From an uncultured Christensenella sp. (lineage in GTDB: Bacteria > Bacillota > Clostridia > Christensenellales > CAG-917): a stretch of 64,000 nucleotides of DNA. Each line of letters begins with the position of its first letter. Positions within the stretch are counted from its first letter, which is position 1. The translations under genes were made by a program, and so were the position numbers. Positions 25,550-35,222 of this stretch are shown here, one piece after another. The stretch covers positions 1-64,000 of the forward strand of contig CAJTNO010000003.1 in the NCBI GenBank assembly GCA_910577815.1, read 5' to 3'. The notes under the pieces are model-generated. The model did no database searches. It was not told the origin of the DNA and saw nothing but the letters and a program-made list of their open reading frames with translations.

Positions 25550-25735
25550 ATGGCAGTACCTAAAAATAAAATTTCCAAATCAAAAACAAATTCCCGTTTT
25601 GCTAACTGGAAGCTTCAGTCACCCGGACTTGTAGAGTGTCCGCAGTGCCACGAACTCAAAAAGAGCCATCAGGCTTGCCCCAAGTGCGGTTATTACAAGG
25701 GCGAGCAGATAATCAGACAAAAATCTGAAAACTAA
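25550..25735 (+). CDS. rpmF: 50S ribosomal protein L32 (zinc-ribbon form)
   Basis: 61 residues, normal for L32. It starts MAVPKNKISKSKTNSR and holds the zinc ribbon CPQC … CPKC, so it is the cysteine-containing (C+) type. CGGAGG precedes the ATG. A terminator hairpin lies between it and plsX, so L32 can be made in excess of the lipid enzyme. Confidence 0.95.
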   Translation: MAVPKNKISKSKTNSRFANWKLQSPGLVECPQCHELKKSHQACPKCGYYKGEQIIRQKSEN

Positions 25736-25743
25736 TTAAAAAT

Positions 25744-25771
25744 AAAAAGAGTGTTTTTGACACTCTTTTTT
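25744..25771 (+). terminator. Terminator or attenuator between rpmF and plsX
   Basis: A 10-bp stem (25744-25753 with 25761-25770) with a 7-nt loop and a T-run. No promoter is seen between it and plsX, so read-through is likely. Confidence 0.7.
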
Positions 25772-25789
25772 ATTATTGCGGAGGTGTTT

Positions 25790-26812
25790 ATGAAAATTAT
25801 TCTTGACGCAATGGGCGGAGATTACGCTCCGAAGGAAACGGTGCTCGGAGCGATTGACGCTTTAAAGCTTGATAAAGATATAAAATTGGTATTAGTGGGC
25901 AAGAGTGAGGCTATAAACAAGCAGCTTGCCGAATGCGAATATGATAAATCGAGAATTGAGATTATAGACGCGCAGGACGAGATTTCAAACGACGAAAGTC
26001 CGACAATGGCTATAAAGACAAAAAAGGAAAGCTCGCTTGTCAAAGCATTTGAAAAATTATCCTCCGACGAAGAATGCGAGGCTTTCGTGTCCGCAGGTTC
26101 TACGGGCGCGGTGCTTGTCGGCGCGTTTATGAAGGTGGGTAGAATAAAGGGCGTATCGCGTCCTGCGCTTGCGCCTGTGCTTCCTACTCTTGACGGTAAG
26201 GGCGTAGTGCTTTGCGATTGCGGAGCCAACGTAGATTCAAAACCGATAAATCTGCTGCATTTTGCAATAATGGCTTCGTCGTATGCGCAAGCAATGCTCG
26301 GCGTGGAAAATCCGCGCGTAGGATTGTTGAATAACGGCGTTGAAGCGCACAAGGGTAACGAGCTTAGTAAAGAAGCGTATGCCCTGCTTAGCGAAAACAA
26401 GGATATAAATTTTGTCGGCAACTGCGAGGCGCGCGATATGCTCAGCGGCGATTTCGAGGTGGTAGTCGCGGACGGCTTTGACGGCAATATCGCGCTCAAG
26501 ACCGCCGAGGGTACTGCAAAGCTAATGCTCAAGCTCATAAAACGCGGAGTTTATTCAAGCGGTCTTAAGGCTAAGCTCGGCGCGCTTATGCTGAAACCTG
26601 TGTTTAAAGACGTTCAAAAGGCTCTCGATTATAATGCGCAGGGCGGGGCTTGCTTCCTCGGTGTAAAAAAGGTGGTAGTAAAGGCGCACGGCGCATCCGA
26701 GAGAGGGGCGATAAGCGCAAGCATACTTCAGGCAAAGGGACTTGCTAAAAACAAGGTTTGCGAAAAAATCAAAGCCGGCATCGATGCCTCCGCTATAAAT
26801 GCCGAAGATTGA
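25790..26812 (+). CDS. plsX: Phosphate acyltransferase PlsX
   Basis: Makes acyl-phosphate from acyl-ACP for phospholipid synthesis. The 340 residues start MKIILDAMGGDYAPKE, with VSAGSTGAVLVGA, LCDCGANVDSKP and VVADGFDGNIALKTAEG downstream, all typical. The ATG at 25790 follows GCGGAGGTG. In many Firmicutes acpP or fab genes come next; here rnc follows directly and no acyl carrier protein gene is in the window. Confidence 0.95.
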   Translation: MKIILDAMGGDYAPKETVLGAIDALKLDKDIKLVLVGKSEAINKQLAECEYDKSRIEIIDAQDEISNDESPTMAIKTKKESSLVKAFEKLSSDEECEAFVSAGSTGAVLVGAFMKVGRIKGVSRPALAPVLPTLDGKGVVLCDCGANVDSKPINLLHFAIMASSYAQAMLGVENPRVGLLNNGVEAHKGNELSKEAYALLSENKDINFVGNCEARDMLSGDFEVVVADGFDGNIALKTAEGTAKLMLKLIKRGVYSSGLKAKLGALMLKPVFKDVQKALDYNAQGGACFLGVKKVVVKAHGASERGAISASILQAKGLAKNKVCEKIKAGIDASAINAED

Positions 26813-26875
26813 TTGCCGATATATAAAGTAAATATTTTGTGTCGGTAATAGATAATTTTTACACATAATACGGAT

Positions 26876-27562
26876 ATGAATAACAGTGACATCAATGTTG
26901 TCGAAGGAAAAATAGGATACACATTTAAGAATAAACGTGTTTTGACGCGCGCTTTTACGCATAGCTCGGCAAGCAAAATTGCAACCGAGAATTACGAGTC
27001 CCTTGAATTTTTGGGCGATAGCATTCTTGATTTCATTGTTGCAAAACGACTTATGATAGAAAATCCCGACGCGCACGAAGGCGCGTTGACTCAACGCCGC
27101 GCCGAAATAGTGTCTCAGGAGCCTCTTGAAAAAGCGGTGGAGAAGCTGGGCGTTGCTAAATATCTTACGGTAGGAAAGGGCGAAAAGCTTGAAAGCATTA
27201 TAAATCATACAAAGGTCAAATCCAATTTGTTCGAGTCTATTGTAGGCGCTATTTATCTTGATTCGGGCAGTATCGATTTTGCGGAGAAATTTATATTGGA
27301 AGCTCTTAAATCGCACTTTGACGGAAGTATAAAGCACGTTGAGGATTTCGATTATAAAAGCGAGCTTAACGAGTTTGCAACAAGGCATAAGATTGAGGTC
27401 AGGTATAAGGTGGTTGAGGTCAGCGGTGCGCCGCACGAGCCTACGTTTGTTGTTGACGTGTTGATAGACGGCGTAAGCTCGGGCAGAGGCAAGGGTAAAA
27501 ATAAAAAGGGTGCGGAGCAGAGCGCGGCACAAATTGCGCTGAAACATATAAATTTGTCCTAA
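26876..27562 (+). CDS. rnc: Ribonuclease III
   Basis: Cuts double-stranded RNA, including rRNA precursors and SRP RNA precursors in Gram-positives. The 228 residues hold the catalytic signature ESLEFLGDSILDFIVA near residues 40-55, a second acidic cluster (FESIVGAIYLDSG), and a C-terminal double-stranded RNA-binding domain ending in KNKKGAEQSAAQIAL. The ribosome-binding site before ATG 26876 is weak. A hairpin after the gene may end the transcript before smc. Confidence 0.94.
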   Translation: MNNSDINVVEGKIGYTFKNKRVLTRAFTHSSASKIATENYESLEFLGDSILDFIVAKRLMIENPDAHEGALTQRRAEIVSQEPLEKAVEKLGVAKYLTVGKGEKLESIINHTKVKSNLFESIVGAIYLDSGSIDFAEKFILEALKSHFDGSIKHVEDFDYKSELNEFATRHKIEVRYKVVEVSGAPHEPTFVVDVLIDGVSSGRGKGKNKKGAEQSAAQIALKHINLS

Positions 27563-27642
27563 ACGTATAGTTTTGCAAATAATAGTATTCTAAAAATCAA
27601 GGTATTTTGTAAATCATTACGCTGTTTTAATTAAAATTTTAT

Positions 27643-27689
27643 TTATTGCGTTGTGCTTATAATAATCGTTGCAACGCAATAATTTTATT
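27643..27689 (+). terminator. Probable terminator after rnc
   Basis: Perfect 11-bp arms (27643-27653 with 27672-27682) with an 18-nt loop and a TTTTATT tail. Confidence 0.5.
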
Positions 27690-27717
27690 GTACGGATAAG
27701 ATTTGAGCTTATAAGTC

Positions 27718-27746
27718 TTGATTAAAAATGTTTTTTGTGTTAATAT
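27718..27746 (+). promoter_or_regulatory. Promoter of smc
   Basis: TTGATT (27718-27723), 17 bases, TAATAT (27741-27746), 40 bases before the start codon. Confidence 0.5.
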
Positions 27747-27786
27747 AAATTGGTTTATTTAATAAAAATAACGGAAGGTAAAATTT

Positions 27787-30700
27787 TTGTTAAACTTAGA
27801 AAAAATAGAACTCAGAGGCTTCAAATCGTTTGCCGACAAGGTTGAGATACCCTTTAAGGAGGGCGTCACTGCAATCATAGGTCCTAACGGGTGCGGAAAG
27901 TCAAACGTATCCGACGCTATCCGTTGGACTCTGGGCGAAAGAAGCGCAAAGCAGCTGCGCGGTAAAAGTATGCAGGACGTTATTTTTGCCGGTACAGAGA
28001 AGCGCAAAAGCTTATCCTATTGCGAGGTGTCGCTTACCTTCAATAACGACGACCAGCATATCTTTTCTAATCTTCCTTTTGAAAAGGTTGTCATTACGCG
28101 TAAGCTGGACAGGAGCGGAAGCAGCGAATATTACATAAACAACAGCCGCACTCTTTTAAGCGACATCATAGATTTATTCCGCGATACCGGCATAGGCAAG
28201 GAGGGCTATTCCATTATCGGACAGGGCAGAGTTGACGAGATAATGTCCGCCAAGCCCGATGAGCGCCGCAGAATTTTCGAGGAGGCGGCAGGAATATCCA
28301 AATTCCGCGCCGAGCGAGTAAATGCCGAAAGACGTCTGGAGCAGACTGCCCTGAACCTTCAGACTACAAACGAGGTTATTGCGGAAATAGAGAAGCAGAT
28401 TGGTCCTTTGCGCAGACAGGCTGAAACAGCAAGAAAGTATGCCGACCTGCGTGAACAGCTAAAGCATAACGAAATAAATTTATATATTTATAATTATGAA
28501 AATAATCAGACTATAAAGGACAAAATAAGGACGAGAATAGACGCAAGCGTATCCGCTCTGAAGCAGAAGGATGCTGAATATAACAAATGCGTATTGAAAT
28601 ACGACGATTGCATAAGAGAGTCGGGCAATATAGACCGCACTTACGACGAGCGCAATGCTGAGCTTATGGTGCTTAAGGTCGGCGCGGCTAAGTCAGAGGG
28701 CGCGGCGCAGGCTCTTAAAGAACGTATAAGCGATATTCAGTCGCAGATTGCACGATTAAACGACGATATAAATTCGGTTGACAATCAGCTTATAGTTTCC
28801 GAACGTATGATAGAGGACTTAAACAATAAGAAATCGGAAGCTCTGTCGCAGTATATGCAAACCTGTAAGGAGGTTGAAGCGCTTGCCGCCAAGTCATCCA
28901 AGCTGAGTGCAACTATTAAAGGGCGCGAAAGCGCGCTGGCAGACAGCAACGAGGCATACGTTCACGCAATCGAGGAGCTGGGAATGCTCAAATCGAATAT
29001 GGCAAGCTTACAGGCTGAGAAGGCTATACATCAGGAGCGCGCAAGAACTATAAAGGAGCTGCTTGCTCAGAAAAAGGCTACGCTTGACGCGGAGCTTACC
29101 AATCTGTCAATATTCGACGCAAAGGTCAAAAACGGCAAGGAGCATAAGCGCGAGCTTATAAACGAGTACAACGAATGCAACTCTGCAAAGCTTGAGGCGC
29201 AGGAGGGTGCAAACGCTCTGCTTGACGAAATAGCGCTTGAAAACAAAAAGATTTCCGCCTCGGAGGAAAGACTTAAGATTGCTATCGACGATAAGGAGAA
29301 ATATGCCTCCTATCAGAATGCCGTAGGAAACCTTATGCGCGACGCTAAGGATAATCCCGATATCGCACATAAGATTTTGGGCGTGCTTGCGGAGGTTATC
29401 AATGTTCCGAGCGAATATGAAACCGCAATAGAATATGCCCTCGGCGGCGCTATGCAGAATGTTCTTGTAGAAACCGAGAGCGACGCGAGCGACCTTATTA
29501 CATATCTTAAGCAAAAGAATTACGGGCGCGTAACCTTCCGTCCGCTTTCGTCCTGCCGTCCGCATACGCTTACGGGCTCGAGCCTTGACGCGCTCAGAGA
29601 ACCCGGCTGCTACGGACTTGCAAGCGAGCTTATCAGATATGATTATAAATATTCCGGTCTTGTCAAAACTCTACTTGGCACTACGGTAGTGGTAAACAAT
29701 ATCGGAAACGCGATAAGGATTTATAAAAAATATAACCAGGCGTTTAAGATTGTTACTCTTGACGGCGAAATCTTTTCACGCGGAGGCGAAATCACCGGCG
29801 GCTCGCGCAGAAATCAAACTCAGGGCTTACTGTCGCAGGAAAAAAAGATAGAGGATATCCGCGCCAATCTTGAGAGAGCTAAAAAGGGCTTGTCCGCGCT
29901 TGTAAATCGCAGAAACGAGTGCGAGCAGGAAATACACGACGCGGAAAGTCGAATACAGGAATTGAATGCGGAAATTTCTGCCGTAAGCATAGAGATTGGC
30001 GTAAACGAGGAGAAGGCTTCGCAATCCGCTAAGATTGCCGAAAGCTTGCAGGAGGAGATTGCGGAGGGCGCGCACGAGCACGAAATCGTAAAGATTGCCA
30101 TAAGCGATATAGAAAACAAGCTCAACTCCATCGACGCGCTCGAAAAGCTGACCTCCGAAAAGAAGGCGGAATATACGGCGTTGCTTGCGGATTCCAAATC
30201 GGAAAGCACAAAGCACAAGGATGAGAGTCAGGAAGTAGCAAGCAGACTTATGGAGATGAATATCCAAAAGGCAAATCAGCAGAATATGCTGACGGGCTAC
30301 GATAACGATTTGTTCCGTATAACAAGAGAAAAAGAATCCCTCGAGGAAGAAAAGCTCGACGCTATAGCACAGCTCAAAATAGAACAGACCAAGCTTGAGA
30401 GTATAATGTCTGCGCCCGAGCGCGTTTCGGTCTCGCGCGAGGAGGAAGAACGCATAAGGGAACTCGAGGAGGAAATAAGCGCGCTGTCCAAGCGCAAGCA
30501 CACAATTTCGGACGAGATTGTTGCGCTTGACGCTCAGAAAACGGAGATTTTCAATCAGCGCAACGAGCTAATCGAAAAGAAAACCCGCGACGAGGGTATG
30601 ATGCAGAACGTGGATGTTGAAATGAACGCGCAGCAGACTCACATACTCGAGGAATACAATCTTACCTATGCGGGCGCGGTTGAATTCAAGGACCCCGAAT

Positions 30701-31383
30701 TTAAGTCCTACGGCGCGCTTACTGTGATATCCGATTTAAAGCGTTCGATGCAAAGACTGGGAGATATAAACTTTGCCGCCGAAAAAACGCTTGAGGAGAC
30801 CGAAGGAAGATTAAGCGAGCAAATCAAACAGCGCGACGATATCCAAAAGGCTTGCGACGACGTCAAGACGATTATCGCTTCGCTTACCGAGCGTATGCGC
30901 GACCAGTTTATGGAAGCGTTTGACAAGATAAGTGAGAACTTTAAGGGAGTATTTTCGCAGCTGTTCGGCGGAGGTAAGGGCGAGCTTCGCTTGGACACCA
31001 AGGAAACGGACGACGTTCTGGAGGCGGGTATAGAAATATTTGCGCAGCCTCCCGGAAAGAAATTGCAGAATATCGGACTTCTGAGCGGCGGAGAGCGCGC
31101 GCTCACGGCGATTGCGATATTGTTTGCAATACTGCGCCTTAAGCCGATGCCTTTCTGCGTGCTTGACGAAATAGAAGCCGCACTTGACGACGCAAACGTA
31201 AATCTGTTTGCCGAATTTCTTAAGAAGTTTTCGGATTTCACGCAGTTTATAGTTATTACGCACAGAAAGCCGACAATGCGTCACGCGGATACAATATTCG
31301 GTGTCACTATGGAAGAAAAGGGCGTTACCAAGATTGTTTCCATAGAGTTTGAGGAGGCTGTAAAGCAGGCCACCTCCAATTAA
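27787..31383 (+). CDS. smc: Chromosome segregation ATPase SMC
   Basis: Condensin-type ATPase of 1198 residues. Order: N-terminal head with Walker A GPNGCGKSN; a coiled coil; the hinge (about residues 510-660, with ALGGAMQNVLVETESDA and FSRGGEITGGSRR); a returning coiled coil; and the C-terminal head with signature LLSGGERALTAIAI and Walker B FCVLDEIEAALDDANV. The start is TTG at 27787, supported by GGAAGG upstream and the family N-terminus LEKIELRGFKSFADK. ScpA and ScpB are not in the window. Confidence 0.97.
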   Translation: MLNLEKIELRGFKSFADKVEIPFKEGVTAIIGPNGCGKSNVSDAIRWTLGERSAKQLRGKSMQDVIFAGTEKRKSLSYCEVSLTFNNDDQHIFSNLPFEKVVITRKLDRSGSSEYYINNSRTLLSDIIDLFRDTGIGKEGYSIIGQGRVDEIMSAKPDERRRIFEEAAGISKFRAERVNAERRLEQTALNLQTTNEVIAEIEKQIGPLRRQAETARKYADLREQLKHNEINLYIYNYENNQTIKDKIRTRIDASVSALKQKDAEYNKCVLKYDDCIRESGNIDRTYDERNAELMVLKVGAAKSEGAAQALKERISDIQSQIARLNDDINSVDNQLIVSERMIEDLNNKKSEALSQYMQTCKEVEALAAKSSKLSATIKGRESALADSNEAYVHAIEELGMLKSNMASLQAEKAIHQERARTIKELLAQKKATLDAELTNLSIFDAKVKNGKEHKRELINEYNECNSAKLEAQEGANALLDEIALENKKISASEERLKIAIDDKEKYASYQNAVGNLMRDAKDNPDIAHKILGVLAEVINVPSEYETAIEYALGGAMQNVLVETESDASDLITYLKQKNYGRVTFRPLSSCRPHTLTGSSLDALREPGCYGLASELIRYDYKYSGLVKTLLGTTVVVNNIGNAIRIYKKYNQAFKIVTLDGEIFSRGGEITGGSRRNQTQGLLSQEKKIEDIRANLERAKKGLSALVNRRNECEQEIHDAESRIQELNAEISAVSIEIGVNEEKASQSAKIAESLQEEIAEGAHEHEIVKIAISDIENKLNSIDALEKLTSEKKAEYTALLADSKSESTKHKDESQEVASRLMEMNIQKANQQNMLTGYDNDLFRITREKESLEEEKLDAIAQLKIEQTKLESIMSAPERVSVSREEEERIRELEEEISALSKRKHTISDEIVALDAQKTEIFNQRNELIEKKTRDEGMMQNVDVEMNAQQTHILEEYNLTYAGAVEFKDPEFKSYGALTVISDLKRSMQRLGDINFAAEKTLEETEGRLSEQIKQRDDIQKACDDVKTIIASLTERMRDQFMEAFDKISENFKGVFSQLFGGGKGELRLDTKETDDVLEAGIEIFAQPPGKKLQNIGLLSGGERALTAIAILFAILRLKPMPFCVLDEIEAALDDANVNLFAEFLKKFSDFTQFIVITHRKPTMRHADTIFGVTMEEKGVTKIVSIEFEEAVKQATSN

Positions 31384-31400
31384 ATAAACGGGAGTCGACA

Positions 31401-32294
31401 GTGGGATTTTTTCAGAAAATAGCGGAAGGAATAAGAAAGACTAAGGACGCTTTTTCAAAAAAGCTGTTCTTTGCCTTTTCCGCAAGGGAATTTGACGACG
31501 AGTTTTACGAAAATCTGGAGGAGGCGCTGCTGACTGCGGACGTCGGTATTACTGCAACGGAAAACCTCATAGATGAACTTAAGGACAAGATATTCGAAAA
31601 GAAAATCAAAAAGCCGCAGGACGCAAAAGAGCTGCTTAGAACCTTGATGATTGAGGATATCGATTATGATGTGCCTAATTACGAATATCCTCTTGTAATT
31701 CTGCTGTCCGGTGTGAACGGCGTAGGAAAAACGACCGCGATAGGCAAGCTTGCTCACAGCTTTAAGGAACAAGGCAAAAGCGTTGTCGTGGCGGCAGCCG
31801 ATACGTTCAGAGCGGCGGCGAGCGAACAGCTCGAGGTGTGGGGACAGCGCGCCGGCGTAAGAGTAATACGTCATAACGAGGGCGCGGACCCTGCCGCCGT
31901 GGTCTATGACGCGATAGCGTCCGCAAAGGCAAAGGGTAACGACGTAATACTTGTGGATACCGCAGGTCGCTTGCACAACAAGAAAAACCTTATGGCGGAG
32001 CTGCAAAAAATTTGTCGCGTAGTTGACAGAGAACTTCCCGAAGCGGATTTCAGAAAATACCTTGTGCTTGACGCGACTACGGGACAGAATGCTGTTGCGC
32101 AGGCAAAGATTTTCAGCGAGGATATAGATACCGACGGCATTATTCTCAATAAGCTTGACGGTACGGCCAAGGGCGGCGTTGTTTTGGCTATTTCCGATGA
32201 AATCGGCTTGCCCGTCGTGTATGTGGGCGTCGGCGAAAAAATTGACGACCTTATTCCTTTTGACGCTACCGATTTTATAAACGCACTGCTATAA
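31401..32294 (+). CDS. ftsY: Signal recognition particle receptor FtsY
   Basis: SRP receptor GTPase at the membrane. 297 residues: N domain, then the G domain with G1 SGVNGVGKTT, DTAGR (ILVDTAGRLHNKK) and NKLDGTAKGG. There is almost no acidic N-terminal A domain, so membrane contact would be through the N domain. The start is GTG at 31401 with GGGAG 6 bases upstream. It lies 17 bases after smc, so they are likely co-transcribed. The terminator at 32317-32349 follows. Confidence 0.95.
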   Translation: MGFFQKIAEGIRKTKDAFSKKLFFAFSAREFDDEFYENLEEALLTADVGITATENLIDELKDKIFEKKIKKPQDAKELLRTLMIEDIDYDVPNYEYPLVILLSGVNGVGKTTAIGKLAHSFKEQGKSVVVAAADTFRAAASEQLEVWGQRAGVRVIRHNEGADPAAVVYDAIASAKAKGNDVILVDTAGRLHNKKNLMAELQKICRVVDRELPEADFRKYLVLDATTGQNAVAQAKIFSEDIDTDGIILNKLDGTAKGGVVLAISDEIGLPVVYVGVGEKIDDLIPFDATDFINALL

Positions 32295-32316
32295 GTTTAT
32301 TATACAATAAAGTTTG

Positions 32317-32353
32317 AGGTGTCGAGCGAAAATGCTTGACACCTTTGTTTTTT
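32317..32353 (+). terminator. Terminator after ftsY
   Basis: An 11-bp stem with one G-U pair (32317-32327 with 32334-32344), a 6-nt loop, then TTGTTTTTT. Confidence 0.75.
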
Positions 32354-32382
32354 AGTTGTATAGTTTTGTTTAGTAAAAATAC

Positions 32383-32412
32383 TTGACACCTGTTAATCCC
32401 GTGTTATATAGA
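32383..32412 (+). promoter_or_regulatory. Promoter of ylxM-ffh
   Basis: TTGACA (32383-32388) followed by TATATA (32405-32410, 16-base spacing) or TATAGA (32407-32412, 18-base spacing). Confidence 0.65.
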
Positions 32413-32476
32413 TTGTGAGAAACAGGCAAGGGTAAAACGGTTTGATAGTATACAACCAATCAAACAATAAAAAAAT

Positions 32477-32797
32477 ATGGATAGATTTGAGATTTCAATA
32501 TTGCGCGACATATACGGCTCTCTGCTTACGGATAAGCAGAACGAGATGCTTAAGCTGCGCTACGACGATGATTTATCATTCGGAGAAATCGCCGAGATTT
32601 GCGAGGTAAGCAGACAGGCGGTTTTGGACAGTCTTAACAAGGGAGAAAAACACCTCGCCGAGTATGAGGAAAATCTCAAATGCTTGGATAAGCAAAGAAA
32701 AGTATTTGCGTTGCTTGACGATATGGAAAGGAATTGCAGCATAGACGACGCTGTGCGAACGCGGCTTGCCGAGCTCAGAAGTATTTTGGAGGACTAA
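32477..32797 (+). CDS. ylxM: YlxM/p13-like HTH protein
   Basis: 106-residue helix-turn-helix protein of the YlxM family, which always sits next to ffh and has been linked to the SRP. The HTH is LSFGEIAEICEVSRQAVLDSL. No SD stronger than A-rich sequence is seen before ATG 32477. Its TAA is directly followed by the ffh ATG, so translation is coupled. Confidence 0.9.
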   Translation: MDRFEISILRDIYGSLLTDKQNEMLKLRYDDDLSFGEIAEICEVSRQAVLDSLNKGEKHLAEYEENLKCLDKQRKVFALLDDMERNCSIDDAVRTRLAELRSILED

Positions 32798-34132
32798 ATG
32801 GCTCTGTTTGAAAATCTTTCGGATAGAATGAACCATATATTTTCAAAGCTGCGCAACAAGGGTAAATTGACCGAGCTTGAAATTAAACAGGCAATGAGAG
32901 AAATACGAGTTGCTTTGTTGGAGGCGGACGTCAACTATTCGGTGGTCAAGGACTTTGTCGCAACAGTCAGCGAAAAGGCGTTGGGCGAGGATATACTGAA
33001 ATCGCTCACTCCCGCGCAACAGATAGTTAAGATAGTAAACGACGAGCTTATAGCTCTTATGGGTTCTACGCATCAGAAGCTTGCCGTATCGGACAAACAG
33101 CCCACTGTTTATATGATGTGCGGCTTGCAGGGTGCGGGTAAAACAACGATGTGCGGAAAGCTTGCCGCATATCTGAAAAAGCAAAACAAGAAGGTTTTGC
33201 TTGTAGCGGGCGACATATACCGTCCTGCCGCTATAGACCAGTTGAAAATCGTAGCGGGCAAGGCAGGAACGGAATGCTTTACGATGGGGCAGATTGACCC
33301 CGTTAAAATAGCGAAGTCGGGCGTGGAATATGCGCTTAAAAACGGCTATGACACTATGATAGTAGACACTGCGGGACGTCTGCATATCGACGAGACTCTA
33401 ATGGACGAGCTCGTGCGTGTGAAGAAAGCCGTCGCGCCTACGGAAATTCTGCTCGTTGTTGACAGTATGACGGGACAGGACGCCGTTACCGTAGCGGATA
33501 CCTTCAATAAAACCCTTGACGTAACCGGCGTTATTATGACAAAGCTCGACGGCGATACGAGAGGCGGAGCGGCGTTGTCCATAAGGGCGGTAACGGGCAA
33601 ACCGATAAAGTTCAGCGGCACAGGCGAAAAGATGGAGGATTTAGAGTCTTTCCATCCCGAGCGTATGGCGTCCAGAATACTCGGAATGGGCGACGTTCTT
33701 ACTCTTATAGAGAGAGCGCAGGAAGCAATTTCTCAGGAAGAAGCGTTAAATTTACAGAAAAAGCTTAAGGAAAACTCCTTTACGCTCGAGGATTATCTTA
33801 CTCAGATTGAGAGTGTTAAGAAGATGGGAAGCCTAAGCGATATGATGGCGATGATTCCGGGACTTTCGGGCAAGATGAAGCCGGGTGCTCAGATAGACGA
33901 AAAACAGCTGTTCCGAAATAAAGCTATCATACAGTCGATGACCGCTAAGGAACGCAGAAACCCCGAAATAATCAAAGCGTCGAGGCGTAAGCGCATAGCA
34001 AACGGCAGCGGTACGTCTATTCAGGAGGTCAACGCTCTGCTTAAGCAATTCGAGCTTACCAAGGATATGATGGCAAGAATGCAAAAGGGCGGAATGCGAG
34101 GTCTTAAGGGCTTTAAGGGCTTGCCGTTTTAA
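32798..34132 (+). CDS. ffh: Signal recognition particle protein Ffh
   Basis: Binds SRP RNA domain IV and signal peptides. 444 residues: N domain; G domain (G1 GLQGAGKTTM, VDTAGRLHIDE, TKLDGDTRGG); and the methionine-rich M domain from about residue 300 (SDMMAMIPGLSGKM and KDMMARMQKGGMRGLKG). It starts immediately after ylxM. Its RNA partner ffs is at 9.8 kb, with an unusual apical loop and repeated 3' arm. Confidence 0.97.
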   Translation: MALFENLSDRMNHIFSKLRNKGKLTELEIKQAMREIRVALLEADVNYSVVKDFVATVSEKALGEDILKSLTPAQQIVKIVNDELIALMGSTHQKLAVSDKQPTVYMMCGLQGAGKTTMCGKLAAYLKKQNKKVLLVAGDIYRPAAIDQLKIVAGKAGTECFTMGQIDPVKIAKSGVEYALKNGYDTMIVDTAGRLHIDETLMDELVRVKKAVAPTEILLVVDSMTGQDAVTVADTFNKTLDVTGVIMTKLDGDTRGGAALSIRAVTGKPIKFSGTGEKMEDLESFHPERMASRILGMGDVLTLIERAQEAISQEEALNLQKKLKENSFTLEDYLTQIESVKKMGSLSDMMAMIPGLSGKMKPGAQIDEKQLFRNKAIIQSMTAKERRNPEIIKASRRKRIANGSGTSIQEVNALLKQFELTKDMMARMQKGGMRGLKGFKGLPF

Positions 34133-34201
34133 AAACAATCGATAAAATGCGGATATCCGCACTAAATAAAAAATAAACATATCACATCGGAGGATACAAC
34201 A

Positions 34202-34453
34202 ATGGTTAAACTCAGACTTACAAGAATGGGCGCAAAGAAGGCTCCTTTCTATCGCATCGTCGCAATGGACTCCCGCAAGGCGAGAGACGGCAAGTACATC
34301 GACCAAATCGGCTACTATAATCCCGTCAGCACTCCAAAGCAGATTGTGATTGACGCCGACAAGGCTAAAGAATGGCTCGCCAAGGGCGCTCAACCCACTG
34401 AGACCGTTATGGCTCTGTTCATCGGTCAAGGCATTGTCGAAAAGACGAAATAA
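34202..34453 (+). CDS. rpsP: 30S ribosomal protein S16
   Basis: 83 residues, standard S16: VKLRLTRMGAKKAPFYRIVA at the start, then YIDQIGYYNP. A CGGAGGAT ribosome-binding site precedes it. A short palindrome (TGCGGATATCCGCA) lies in the 69-base gap after ffh. It leads the rpsP-khpA-rimM-trmD run. Confidence 0.96.
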   Translation: MVKLRLTRMGAKKAPFYRIVAMDSRKARDGKYIDQIGYYNPVSTPKQIVIDADKAKEWLAKGAQPTETVMALFIGQGIVEKTK

Positions 34454-34465
34454 TCGGTGACGGCA

Positions 34466-34705
34466 ATGATTGAGTTAGTAGAATATCTTGTGTCCTCTCT
34501 CGTGCCTGACGGAGATTATACCGTCGAGCAGAGAGACGGCAACGGAGCATCGGATATCGTTATTACCATATCCAAAAACGACATAGGCAAGATAATCGGC
34601 AAACAGGGCAAGATTGCAAGGGCAATCCGTACGATTGTCAAGTCGGCGGGAGGAAGAAGTTCCGTAAAGTACAACGTCGTCATCGAAGAAAAGAATGAAA
34701 TCTGA
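34466..34705 (+). CDS. khpA: KH-domain RNA-binding protein KhpA
   Basis: 79-residue single KH-domain protein (YlqC family) that binds RNA and, in other Firmicutes, pairs with KhpB. The KH loop is DIGKIIGKQGKIARAIRTIV. The start at ATG 34466 follows CGGTGA; an upstream GTG at 34457 is possible but less likely. It overlaps rimM by 11 bases. Confidence 0.93.
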   Translation: MIELVEYLVSSLVPDGDYTVEQRDGNGASDIVITISKNDIGKIIGKQGKIARAIRTIVKSAGGRSSVKYNVVIEEKNEI

Positions 34706-35198
34706 ATTCGAAATAGCAAGGATATTGAAGCCGCGCGGATTGAAAGGAGAAATGAAGGTTCAATTTTATTCCTCCGACGTCGCACGGTTTTCTCTTTTAA
34801 AGACTGTGCGTATAGACGGCGTTGCTCATAAGCTTTCAAAAATTACCGCCGAGGGCGAGTACGGCTATATTGTACTTGAGGATATAAATACCGTAGAAGC
34901 CGCCGAAGACTTGCGCGGAAGGATGATTTCCGCAAGGCGCGACGAGCTTCCGAAGCTTGAAGAAGGTAAATTTTATATTGCGGATATGATAGGCTTGGCG
35001 GTATATGTAGGCAACGATTATATCGGCAAGCTTGCCGATATCCTGCAATACGGCTCTGCTGACGTGTACGTCATTAAAAACGATAAACAGTCTCTCAGCG
35101 TTCCCGCTATAAAGCAGCTGATAAGCTCCGTCGATTTAGAAAACGGCAAATTGACGCTTGACGAGGTTATTTTCGACAGGGTGGTAGTTTACAATTAA
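34695..35198 (+). CDS. rimM: 16S rRNA processing protein RimM
   Basis: 167-residue 30S assembly factor that binds S19. N-terminal RimM domain (ARILKPRGLKGEMKVQ) and C-terminal PRC-barrel (FYIADMIGLAVYV … VPAIKQLISSVDLENGKLTL). The overlap with khpA and the following trmD match the usual operon. Confidence 0.94.
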   Translation: MKSEFEIARILKPRGLKGEMKVQFYSSDVARFSLLKTVRIDGVAHKLSKITAEGEYGYIVLEDINTVEAAEDLRGRMISARRDELPKLEEGKFYIADMIGLAVYVGNDYIGKLADILQYGSADVYVIKNDKQSLSVPAIKQLISSVDLENGKLTLDEVIFDRVVVYN

Positions 35199-35222
35199 AT
35201 CGGCTATCTAATAAGGTTAATT